Source: Planctomycetota bacterium
GTDB lineage: Bacteria; Planctomycetota; GCA-002687715; DRQF01
Assembly: GCA_011369445.1 (NCBI GenBank)
Contig: DRQF01000237.1
Location: 1-41,975, forward strand
DNA length: 41,975 nt
Direction: 5' to 3'
Of this stretch, positions 35,455 to 41,975 are shown in pieces (position 1 is the first letter of the stretch; each line of letters opens with the position of its first letter). Both the position numbers and the translations under genes were made by a program. The notes under the pieces were generated by a model. The model was given only the letters and a program-made list of their open reading frames with translations. It searched no databases and was not told the DNA's origin.

Positions 35455-36155
35455 CAGTCTTCCTGGAGTGGACTCTGCTGCTGGTCTTGGGTGGAGTCGC
35501 GCTGGCGACGCGGGCGGTGACGCTGCCGGGGGTGGTCGCAGGGCTCGTACTGGCCGCGGCGCTCATGGTCGCGCCGGGACCAGGTCCCCTGGCTCTCTTC
35601 GTTTTGTTCGTCGTCGCCGGTTCCGTGAGCTCCCGACTGGGCGCGGACATCAAGCGTCGGCGTGGTGGAGCCCAGGAGGATGGGGGGCGTCGGGGTGTCG
35701 AGCACGCTTTGGCCAATGGTCTCGTCCCCGCGCTGATGGTCCTCGCGGGTGGGTGGGATCTTCTGCCGGGAGGTGCCGCCGCCGGCGCCCTGGCGGCCAT
35801 GGGAGCCTTGTCCGCGGTTCTGTCCGACACCGTCGCCGGAGAGTGGGGCGCGTGGTTGGGGGGGGAGCCCCGATCCATCCTCACGGGCCGTCTCGAGCCC
35901 GTCGGGAAAGACGGGGCCGTGTCGGGGGCGGGCCTTCTCGCCGGCCTCGTGGCCGCCGCGGCGGCGGGCCTCCTGGCCGCGACATGGGGCGGCCCCTTCG
36001 TCCAGGTCTTCGTCGTGGTGACGGCGGCCGGGTTCGCGGGGAACGTGGTGGATTCACTCCTTGGCGCCACCTTGCAGCCGCGACTCGGCCCCTACGGCAA
36101 CTCGCTCGTCAATGTCGCCTGTGCCCTCACGGGTGCCCTTGTCGCTCTTCTGTGA
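35451..36155 (+). CDS. DUF92/TMEM19 family protein, prenyl-phosphate kinase (VTE6) homologue
   Basis: 234 residues, start in an ATGA overlap with the prenol kinase. About six membrane helices with all the DUF92 signatures: SDTVAGEWG (Asp126), PVGKDGAVSGAG (the GTDG-VS motif, at 151-161) and GFAGNVVDSLLGATLQ (Asp201). The plant member VTE6 is a phytyl-phosphate kinase giving phytyl diphosphate; bacterial members are mostly uncharacterised. Coupling to a VTE5-type kinase makes the same two-step reaction on an isoprenoid alcohol the best guess here. It ends 4 bases before the end of the convergent membrane-protein gene and closes the five-gene operon. Confidence 0.87.
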   Translation: MTVFLEWTLLLVLGGVALATRAVTLPGVVAGLVLAAALMVAPGPGPLALFVLFVVAGSVSSRLGADIKRRRGGAQEDGGRRGVEHALANGLVPALMVLAGGWDLLPGGAAAGALAAMGALSAVLSDTVAGEWGAWLGGEPRSILTGRLEPVGKDGAVSGAGLLAGLVAAAAAGLLAATWGGPFVQVFVVVTAAGFAGNVVDSLLGATLQPRLGPYGNSLVNVACALTGALVALL

Positions 36156-36159
36156 GCCC

Positions 36160-37527
36160 TCACGGCCATCGAATGAGAAACAGGGGACCGAAGTTTCGGA
36201 TGTCCGCGTCCGGAAATCTCGGTGGCGCGGAACTCCAGCCTCCCATGAGGACGATCCATGTGCGATCCTGCGGAGGATGCTCCGACCAAGGACGCCAGTC
36301 CCTCGGATGCAGGATGAGCTCGAGTTTCCCATGAAAGCCGTAGTACCTGAGTGTCGGCATCTCGTGGCCGGGGTAGAGAATCACCGTGTCACCCGGTTGG
36401 AACTCTTCCACCAAGGTGCGCACCAGGTTACGGGCGTGAGGGCCCGTGGGGGCGCCCGCGCGAAGAGCGGGGAGTTCCCCGCGGGCCGCCGTGAGAACCA
36501 GGGCCAGAGCCGCAATCGGCGCCGCCCATCGAGGGAGGCGACCGAACGGATAGGCCAAGATCAAGGTCAGGGCCGGCAGCAGGAAAAGGAAGTAACGGGT
36601 CACGACGAAGTGGTGGCGGCCTTGGGTAAGAAGGCTCGCGCCGAGGACGGCGGCCGCGCCGAGGGACGTGAAGGCCGCTACGGTCCGCATGCTCTTGCCT
36701 AGCCGAGTTCCGGCGACGAGCAGGAGGATGAGAAGGGGGCCCACGGCCCAGGGCGCGATCAGCAATTCGTGGAGCAGGTCGAAGAACGCTCGTCTCAGGG
36801 GCGGATGATTCCAGAAGGATGAGAGAAAGCTCTTGGCTCCGCGGCAGACTCCGAGCTGCCAGACGAAGAAGGGGAGGAGGGCGGAGAGCAACGGGGCTTG
36901 GCGTTTCATCATCTGAACCCGCGGACCGAATCCCTTCTCCGACCACCCGGCAATGAGGGCGCCTGCGAGGCCCGCCCACGTGGCGAGGCCGAATCCGTGG
37001 GAGAGCACGGCGAGCCATCCGGCGAGTCCGGTCATCCATCGTCCCCGTTCTCCCCGTGTGAGGACCTGTTCCTGCAGGCCCCAAAGCCCCAGCGCCGTGG
37101 CGAAGATCAGGAGCGGGTAGGGCTTCAAATGGCGGGCTCCGTCGATCACTTGCGGGTGCAGCCCCAGAAGGACGGCTACCATGAGGCTTGTCCTCCAACC
37201 GCCGAGAGCCCATCCCACCCGAGCCGTGAAGGCCACGGCGAGGGCCGTCAGGAGAACTCCCGGCGCTCGCAAGACGATCTCGGAAGATCCGAAGCCGTCG
37301 TGGACGAGCTTCAAGAGGACGCCGTAGAGGAGGCCACCTCCGAAGTGCCCCTCTCGCGCGGTGAGGAACAAGTGACTCCAACTCTGATCCACGGCGTACC
37401 AAGCGAAGGAGTCGTCGAGCTGTAGGGACGGGTAGCCCAACGCGTAGCCCGCCACCCCCGCGGCCAAAGCTCCGAGCGCGAGCGCGAAGGCCCACGCCGA
37501 CATCGATGGGAAGCTCTCATCCCTCAT
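36160..37527 (-). CDS. GT39/ArnT-like integral membrane glycosyltransferase
   Basis: About 455 residues from ATG 37527, which has AGGA nine bases upstream. The longest frame (to 37626) would run into the start of the divergent prenyltransferase gene and add an arginine-rich tail unlike a membrane enzyme's N-terminus; ATGs at 37536 and 37503 are also possible. The first helix (about residues 9-32) is followed by LQLDDSFAWYAVDQSW, with an acidic pair (Asp38-Asp39) where GT39 enzymes have DE. Later segments LRAPGVLLTALAV, GLHPQVIDGARHLKPYPLL and VTRYFLFLLPAL fit the family. About ten helices, then a 110-residue soluble tail (FQPGDTVILYPGHEMPTLRYYG). Probably transfers a sugar from a polyprenyl-phosphate donor outside the membrane; acceptor unknown. 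Confidence 0.78.
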   Translation of the reverse strand: MRDESFPSMSAWAFALALGALAAGVAGYALGYPSLQLDDSFAWYAVDQSWSHLFLTAREGHFGGGLLYGVLLKLVHDGFGSSEIVLRAPGVLLTALAVAFTARVGWALGGWRTSLMVAVLLGLHPQVIDGARHLKPYPLLIFATALGLWGLQEQVLTRGERGRWMTGLAGWLAVLSHGFGLATWAGLAGALIAGWSEKGFGPRVQMMKRQAPLLSALLPFFVWQLGVCRGAKSFLSSFWNHPPLRRAFFDLLHELLIAPWAVGPLLILLLVAGTRLGKSMRTVAAFTSLGAAAVLGASLLTQGRHHFVVTRYFLFLLPALTLILAYPFGRLPRWAAPIAALALVLTAARGELPALRAGAPTGPHARNLVRTLVEEFQPGDTVILYPGHEMPTLRYYGFHGKLELILHPRDWRPWSEHPPQDRTWIVLMGGWSSAPPRFPDADIRNFGPLFLIRWP

Positions 37528-37612
37528 GGCGCTCATCCTACGCCGAACGGCGCCACCGCGTCGGCGTCCGGCGAACCGTTGACGCCCAGCCCTCATCGTC
37601 TCAGGATGCGGC

Positions 37613-38527
37613 GTGCATCCTCTCATTCAATTGCTCCGCCCGTTCACGTTGCTGCCCCCCATGCTCGGGATGGCCACCGGAGCCGCGGCGGCGGTCGGCG
37701 TCGTCGGATGGGAAGTGCTGGATGGCTCTCACGCCCGGAACATCCTTTTGGGCATGGTCATGGCGGGAACGCTGAACGGCGCGTCCAACGTCCTGAATCA
37801 GATTCACGATCTCGAGCAGGACCGCATCAACAAGCCCCGCCGTCCTCTTCCCGCGGGCACGGTGAGCCAATCCGCGGCCCGTCTCTTCTCCGTTCTTCTC
37901 TACGTCGCGGCTCTCGTCATGGCGTGGTTCGTGCGAGTGGGGGCGGGGCCGGAGTGCTTTGTCCTCGTCGTCGTTGCGGCGTTTCTCACCTGGGCCTATA
38001 GCGCCCCGCCTCTGCGGTGGCGCCGTCTCGGGTGGCGGGCGAACCTCACCGTTGCTTTGCCCCGGGGGTGGCTGTTGAAGGTGGCCGGTTGGTCCACGGT
38101 GGCCCCCGTCTTCCACGACCCGGAGCCCTGGTTTCTGGGGTTCGTCTTCTTCGTGTTCCTGCTGGGAGCCACGAGTACGAAGGACTACGCGGATCTGGCG
38201 GGGGATGCCCGGGCGGGTGTGCGCAACCTGCCCATCAAGCTTGGGGTGGAACGGAGTATTCGGGTGATCGCGCCGTTCCTCGTCGTTCCCTGGTTGCTTC
38301 TGCCGCTAGGGTGCCTCGGGGAGCATCCGATTCTCACGCCGCCTTGGCCCGCGGTGACGGGCCTGGGCCTCGTTCTCGCGGGCTACGGCGCCTTCATCGC
38401 CCGTTTGCTTCTTCGTGACCCTCGCGCGCTGCAAGTCCACGGCGAGAATCATCCCGCTTGGCGCCACATGTACGGGCTCATGATGACCGCCCAGATCGGC
38501 TCCGCCGTGATCTATCTCGTTACCTGA
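37613..38527 (+). CDS. UbiA family prenyltransferase
   Basis: 304 residues from GTG 37613, with CAGGA 6 bases upstream. About nine membrane helices and both aspartate-rich motifs of the family: NQIHDLEQD (Asn62, Asp66, Asp70) followed by RINKPRRPLPAG, and KDYADLAGD (Asp191, Asp194, Asp198) followed by LPIKLG. The enzyme moves a prenyl group from its diphosphate to an aromatic or polyol acceptor in the membrane. The NKPRRPLPAG form is closest in my reading to the chlorophyll synthase/DGGGP synthase side of the family rather than MenA or COX10, but the acceptor cannot be fixed. With a prenol kinase pair 1.5-2.7 kb upstream, a salvaged isoprenoid is a plausible donor. It is divergent from the GT39-like gene, with 85 bases between. 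Confidence 0.87.
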   Translation: MHPLIQLLRPFTLLPPMLGMATGAAAAVGVVGWEVLDGSHARNILLGMVMAGTLNGASNVLNQIHDLEQDRINKPRRPLPAGTVSQSAARLFSVLLYVAALVMAWFVRVGAGPECFVLVVVAAFLTWAYSAPPLRWRRLGWRANLTVALPRGWLLKVAGWSTVAPVFHDPEPWFLGFVFFVFLLGATSTKDYADLAGDARAGVRNLPIKLGVERSIRVIAPFLVVPWLLLPLGCLGEHPILTPPWPAVTGLGLVLAGYGAFIARLLLRDPRALQVHGENHPAWRHMYGLMMTAQIGSAVIYLVT

Positions 38528-38575
38528 GACGGAGGTCGCTCCGACACAGGCCCCGATGAGCGGAGCCGCCCGGGC

Positions 38576-38611
38576 AAAAAAAACCGGCATCGGTGAAGGC
38601 GCCGATGCCGG
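38576..38611 (-). terminator. Rho-independent terminator for the minus-strand gene ending at 38763
   Basis: Read on the minus strand, a perfect 10-bp stem (CCGGCATCGG at 38602-38611 pairing with 38584-38593), extendable by one G-U and one G-C pair around a 4-base loop, is followed by eight T residues (38583 down to 38576). This is a textbook intrinsic terminator, about 150 bases after the stop codon. The rest of the 235-base interval (38528-38762) shows no gene. Confidence 0.8.
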
Positions 38612-38762
38612 ATAACCCCAGATGGGTCTGGTGGTTCTGCTGTGGTGGTGAATCGGCGATCGAGAGTGCTGAAGTCCCGATGCGTCGAGGAGGAAGAGGC
38701 CGAGTCGAGAAGGTGTGACTGGACCTCTGCCGCTCCGGATTCTAACGCGCTTTCCGTCGCCG

Positions 38763-40418
38763 TCAATGGTTGTCGGGGGAAAGAAAACGGATATGCCGGG
38801 TGCCCGTGACGACTTCCGCCCGGTCGGCGCCGGGGCCTTCGATGCCGAGGCACCACCAGAATCCATGGCCCGCGAGGCCGAGCTCTGGATCGTCGAAGGG
38901 GAGCCCGTCTTCCCCCGGGCCGGGCCGGACGCTCGTGCGCCACCGGAAACGTCGCCAGCCCTCCGGTGCCGGCAGAGGTTCGAGGACGGAAGGGACAAGT
39001 TGTCGCCGTTCGAACAGGCGCCGGCCGCGGGGGCTCCAGCCCCCGTCGTAGAAGCCATGGAAGAGGAGTGTCGCGCCCTCGAGGCGTTCCTCGCGAACCT
39101 CGAAGGTGAAGCTCAGGTCCTCGTCCAGGGTCTTCGGGGTTCGGACCACGATGCGGTGGCCGGTCTCCGGGGCGACCAATCTCAGGGGACCTTCGCCGTG
39201 GGGCGGGCGGCGGCCGACGACGCGGGGTTCGAGGCGCCACCCGCGAGGCCGATGAAGGGAAGCCGCCAGGCTGGGCGGAGCCCAGACGAGAACCAGGCGC
39301 CGCGCGCCGCCGGCGAAAAGGTCCAGGGGAAGGTCGTCGCTCCAGTGGCCGTCGCGAGCCCAGAGCACCTGCCGCGGAGTAGGCGTCCAGGGCGCAAGCA
39401 CGCGGGCGCGAAGTCCCTGGGCGGTTTCGGCGTCCTCGGGCACCCCGAGAACGAGTAGGTCTCTCCACTCTTCATTCAGTTTGTCGATGTCACTCAGGAT
39501 GGCTTGCTGTTCCGCCTTCAGTGGCGCCGCGGCGCGTAGCGTCAACCGACGTTCGTTGAAGCGGGTATAGACCAGGAAGACGACGAGCATGAGGGCGAGA
39601 GTGTGGAGGGTCGGGAATCGTCGTGTCTCGGACACCCAGGTCGTCATTCCGACGGCCGCCACGGCGGCGGGGACGATCCCGGAGATCCAGCTCGTCCCGA
39701 CGAGGAGCACGAGGAACCCCAGCGACCGCCACCGTCCGGATTCTCTCAACGAGAAGAGAAAAAGGAGGATCGGGGGCAAAAGGAGGCTCCAGGTCATCGG
39801 AGACCCGTCTCCGGGGGCAAACCCCGTTGTGATGTCCGTCATCGGAGTGCTGGTCGGGCCGACCCAGCCGAATCTGGAACTCTCCGGCACGAGCCAGGCA
39901 AGTCCCGCTAGCCCAGCCAGCGCGAAGAGGCCTCCCCGGTCGGTCCATCTGTTCACGAGGATGAGGCCCACCCCCGCCACGAGGAGTGCGCCATGTCCGG
40001 CGATCGAACCGGCGGCGGCCATGGTTTCGGGACGGGAGAGGAAGATCACCGCGGCCACGACACTGGTGGGCATGGGGAGCCCAAACAGGGCGCCTCGGGT
40101 CGCGGGGGCCAACCTCTCCACCGTGCGCTGGAGACCCCAGGCGACGAAAGTGAGAAGAACAAGGCCGAACGCCAAATAGAGCGGCTCCCGTCCCCCGAAG
40201 AGTCCTCGCTCGAGAGAAGCCAGACCCTTCGGCAACGCCCTCAGAAAGGCCGGGACCTGGGTGGACCAAGTCTCGGGGGTCTCTCCAGCGATCCACGTGA
40301 GTGCGCCCGAAGACAACCCCTGCTGCCACAGGTGGGGCGCCAGGGTCGCCGCCAGGAGCGCCGAGACGAGAACTCGCAGACGTTCACCGATGCCGGGTTC
40401 TTCCTGCCTCGAACTCAC
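38763..40418 (-). CDS. Polytopic membrane protein with soluble C-terminal domain, function unknown
   Basis: 551 residues from a GTG start with GGGGAG about 6 bases upstream. The N-terminal 300 residues contain about nine hydrophobic helices (for example YLAFGLVLLTFVAWGL, ALFALAGLAGLAWLV-like stretches and HTLALMLVVFLVY). The first loop lacks the DE/DD pair of GT39 enzymes, so I do not place it in that family, although the size and neighbourhood would fit. The C-terminal 250 residues are soluble and probably beta-rich, with SFTFEVREERLEGATLLFHGF and HGFWWCLGIEG. No catalytic motif was recognised. An intrinsic terminator follows at 38576-38611. It is divergent from fhs, with 54 bases between the starts. 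Other possibilities include a glycan flippase accessory or a polymerase-like membrane protein. Confidence 0.65.
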   Translation of the reverse strand: MSSRQEEPGIGERLRVLVSALLAATLAPHLWQQGLSSGALTWIAGETPETWSTQVPAFLRALPKGLASLERGLFGGREPLYLAFGLVLLTFVAWGLQRTVERLAPATRGALFGLPMPTSVVAAVIFLSRPETMAAAGSIAGHGALLVAGVGLILVNRWTDRGGLFALAGLAGLAWLVPESSRFGWVGPTSTPMTDITTGFAPGDGSPMTWSLLLPPILLFLFSLRESGRWRSLGFLVLLVGTSWISGIVPAAVAAVGMTTWVSETRRFPTLHTLALMLVVFLVYTRFNERRLTLRAAAPLKAEQQAILSDIDKLNEEWRDLLVLGVPEDAETAQGLRARVLAPWTPTPRQVLWARDGHWSDDLPLDLFAGGARRLVLVWAPPSLAASLHRPRGWRLEPRVVGRRPPHGEGPLRLVAPETGHRIVVRTPKTLDEDLSFTFEVREERLEGATLLFHGFYDGGWSPRGRRLFERRQLVPSVLEPLPAPEGWRRFRWRTSVRPGPGEDGLPFDDPELGLAGHGFWWCLGIEGPGADRAEVVTGTRHIRFLSPDNH

Positions 40419-40433
40419 GAAAGCTCCCCGTTA

Positions 40434-40447
40434 GAGTCCCGCGACTC
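40434..40447. promoter_or_regulatory. Short inverted repeat between divergent genes
   Basis: GAGTC (40434-40438) and GACTC (40443-40447) form a 5-bp inverted repeat around CCGC, in the 54-base gap between the unknown membrane gene and fhs. It may be chance; an operator is possible. Confidence 0.2.
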
Positions 40448-40472
40448 ATTTTCGTCGTAAAGGCACAGCTTC

Positions 40473-41975
40473 ATGAAGTCCGATCTCGAGATTGCCCGCG
40501 AGGCTCGCCTGGAGCCCATTCAAGATGTCGCCGCCCGATTCGGGCTGGCCGCCGAAAGCCTCGAGCTCTATGGGCCCTACAAGGCCAAGGTGGACCACCG
40601 GTTGGCCCGCTCCCTGGCCGATCGGCCCCGGGGTCGCTACATCGCCGTCACGGCCATCACGCCGACGCCCCTCGGCGAGGGCAAGACCGTCACCACAATC
40701 GGGCTGGGACTCGGGCTGAACCGAATCGGGAAGAAGGCGATCATCACCCTTCGGCAGCCTTCGATGGGGCCCGTATTCGGGATCAAGGGGGGCGCCGCCG
40801 GTGGCGGGCTCTCCCAGGTCCTTCCCATGGAGGACTTCAACCTCCACCTCACGGGCGACATGCATGCCGTGGGGGCGGCGCACAACCTGCTTGCGGCCTG
40901 GGCCGACACGAGCGTACTTCTGAAGAACCCATTCGACCTGAACCCGGAGCGGGTTTCCATCCGCCGTGTCGTCGACATCAACGACCGCGCGTTGAGGCAG
41001 ATCGAAATCGGGCTAGGCGGCCCGAAGAACGGCGTTCCGCGTCGAACCGGTTTCGACATCACGCCGGCCTCGGAGGTGATGGCGATCCTTGGCCTCTCGA
41101 GGGATTTTGGCGATCTCAGGCAACGGCTGGGGCGGATGATCGTGGGTGAGGATTCGCAAGGACGCCCCGTCACCGCCGAGACTCTCGAGTGCGCGGGGGC
41201 CATGTGCGCGATCTTGAAGAAGGCCGTCGACCCCACGGTGATGCAGACCACGGAGGGCACTTTGGCCTTCGTGCATGCGGGCCCCTTCGCCAACATCGCC
41301 TACGGCAATAGCAGCGTCTTGGCGGATCTCATCGCCGTCCGTCTCGCCGACTACACGGTGACCGAGTCGGGGTTCGGGGCCGATATGGGCTTCGAGAAGC
41401 TTTGCAGCATCAAGAGCCGCGCGTCGGGCTTGACGCCGGACGTTGCCGTCGTCGTCGCGACGGTCCGCGCTCTCAAGGCCCACAGCGGGCGGTTCAAGGT
41501 GAGGCCAGGCAAACCGCTTCCGGAGGAGATGCTCGTCCGCGATCTCGAGTCTCTGGAGTTGGGCATGTCCAATCTGGTTCAGCAGATCGCCAACGTTCGG
41601 GCTCACGGCGTGCCCGTCGTCTGCGCCCTGAATCGTTTCGAAACGGATCACCCCGACGAGATCGAGCTGGTCCTCGAGAAAGCGCGCGCCGCGGGGGCGG
41701 CGGAAGCCGCCGTCTCCGACGTGCATGCGCGGGGCGGGGAGGGGGGAGAGGAGCTCGCCCATGCAGTGGATCGCGTGGCGGAGGCCGGTCGCGCCGCTTT
41801 TCAGCCGCTCTACGACTTGGAGCTTCCCCTGGAGGAGAAAATTCGCGTTCTTGCTCGCACCATCTACGGGGCGGACGACATCGATCTCGCCGAGAAGGCC
41901 AGGGAGAGCCTCTCCCGCATCGAGGACTGGGGATTCGGAGGGCTCCCCATCTGCATGGCGAAGACTCATCTCAGC
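40473..41975 (+). CDS. fhs: Formate-tetrahydrofolate ligase, partial at the right edge
   Basis: 501 residues are present with an open frame to the last base; the usual length is about 557, so some 55 C-terminal residues lie outside. The enzyme joins formate to tetrahydrofolate with ATP, giving 10-formyl-tetrahydrofolate in the cytoplasm for purine synthesis and C1 metabolism. Clear family motifs are the P-loop TPTPLGEGKT (63-72), RQPSMGPVFGIKGGAAGGG, NLHLTGDMHAV, FVHAGPFANIAYGNSS, TESGFGADMGFEK, VVVATVRALKAHSG, VPVVCALNRFETD and, near the end, WGFGGLPICMAKTHLS. The HAGPFANI-x-GNSS form is common in non-acetogenic bacteria. The start ATG 40473 has AAAGG 9 bases upstream. It is unrelated to the glycan genes and marks the end of that locus. 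Confidence 0.97.
   Translation, partial: MKSDLEIAREARLEPIQDVAARFGLAAESLELYGPYKAKVDHRLARSLADRPRGRYIAVTAITPTPLGEGKTVTTIGLGLGLNRIGKKAIITLRQPSMGPVFGIKGGAAGGGLSQVLPMEDFNLHLTGDMHAVGAAHNLLAAWADTSVLLKNPFDLNPERVSIRRVVDINDRALRQIEIGLGGPKNGVPRRTGFDITPASEVMAILGLSRDFGDLRQRLGRMIVGEDSQGRPVTAETLECAGAMCAILKKAVDPTVMQTTEGTLAFVHAGPFANIAYGNSSVLADLIAVRLADYTVTESGFGADMGFEKLCSIKSRASGLTPDVAVVVATVRALKAHSGRFKVRPGKPLPEEMLVRDLESLELGMSNLVQQIANVRAHGVPVVCALNRFETDHPDEIELVLEKARAAGAAEAAVSDVHARGGEGGEELAHAVDRVAEAGRAAFQPLYDLELPLEEKIRVLARTIYGADDIDLAEKARESLSRIEDWGFGGLPICMAKTHLS

Noticed and set aside
37528..37626. Extending the minus-strand GT39-like gene to 37626
   Set aside because: It would overlap the start of the divergent UbiA gene and add an arginine-rich tail; nearer ATGs have better context.
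38584..38611. Hairpin as a terminator for the + strand UbiA gene
   Set aside because: On the + strand the stem is followed by ATAACCCC, not a T-tract; the A-run before it makes it a minus-strand terminator.

Overview
The window is a high-G+C (roughly two thirds by eye) bacterial chromosome segment with 27 protein-coding genes, one of them cut by the right edge, and two short gene remnants. I see no tRNA, rRNA, CRISPR array, transposase or phage gene. The secreted FG-GAP, HAF and beta-helix proteins, with C-terminal modules of a kind I associate with Planctomycetota, suggest a planctomycete-like organism. That placement is inference; no marker gene here fixes it.

Layout. (1) 192-9277: a GT39-type membrane glycosyltransferase, then three large exported proteins (beta-helix/Ig/HAF, seven-repeat FG-GAP propeller, SBBP-like propeller). 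The ends of the third are flanked by remnants of the neighbouring genes. (2) 9505-15260: a radical SAM/SPASM enzyme, a GT2, an anchored protein with carboxypeptidase-regulatory-like repeats and a second GT39-like membrane protein. (3) 15399-23902: eight genes on the + strand, every junction a 4-base start/stop overlap: a radical-SAM-fold protein that has lost its cluster cysteines, two PIG-L/LmbE deacetylases, two GT4s and three GT2s. (4) 23906-26436, minus strand: a B12-binding-type radical SAM enzyme coupled to a second SPASM enzyme. (5) 26686-36155: five coupled genes: a GT4-coiled-coil-GT4 fusion, a GT4-GT2 fusion, an exported alkaline-phosphatase-superfamily phosphodiesterase, a prenol (phytol/dolichol) kinase homologue and a DUF92/VTE6-type prenyl-phosphate kinase homologue. 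(6) 36160-40418: another GT39-like protein, a UbiA prenyltransferase and an unrecognised membrane protein. (7) 40473 to the edge: formate-tetrahydrofolate ligase (fhs), a housekeeping C1 gene outside the glycan locus.

How they may work together (inference). GT2/GT4 enzymes would build an oligosaccharide on the cytoplasmic face, PIG-L enzymes would deacetylate amino sugars, and radical SAM enzymes would oxidise, epimerise or otherwise modify it. GT39-like membrane enzymes would then transfer sugars from a polyprenyl-phosphate donor outside the membrane, possibly onto the exported proteins. The two prenol-kinase-type genes sit inside a glycosyltransferase operon, with a UbiA gene 1.5 kb away. 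This suggests the locus also makes or recycles its own isoprenoid phosphate, or makes a prenylated product. The most unusual items are the cysteine-less radical-SAM-fold protein, the lipid-kinase pair coupled to glycosyltransferases, the double GT4 fusion with an apparent internal start, and the recombination scars around 7.3-9.7 kb.
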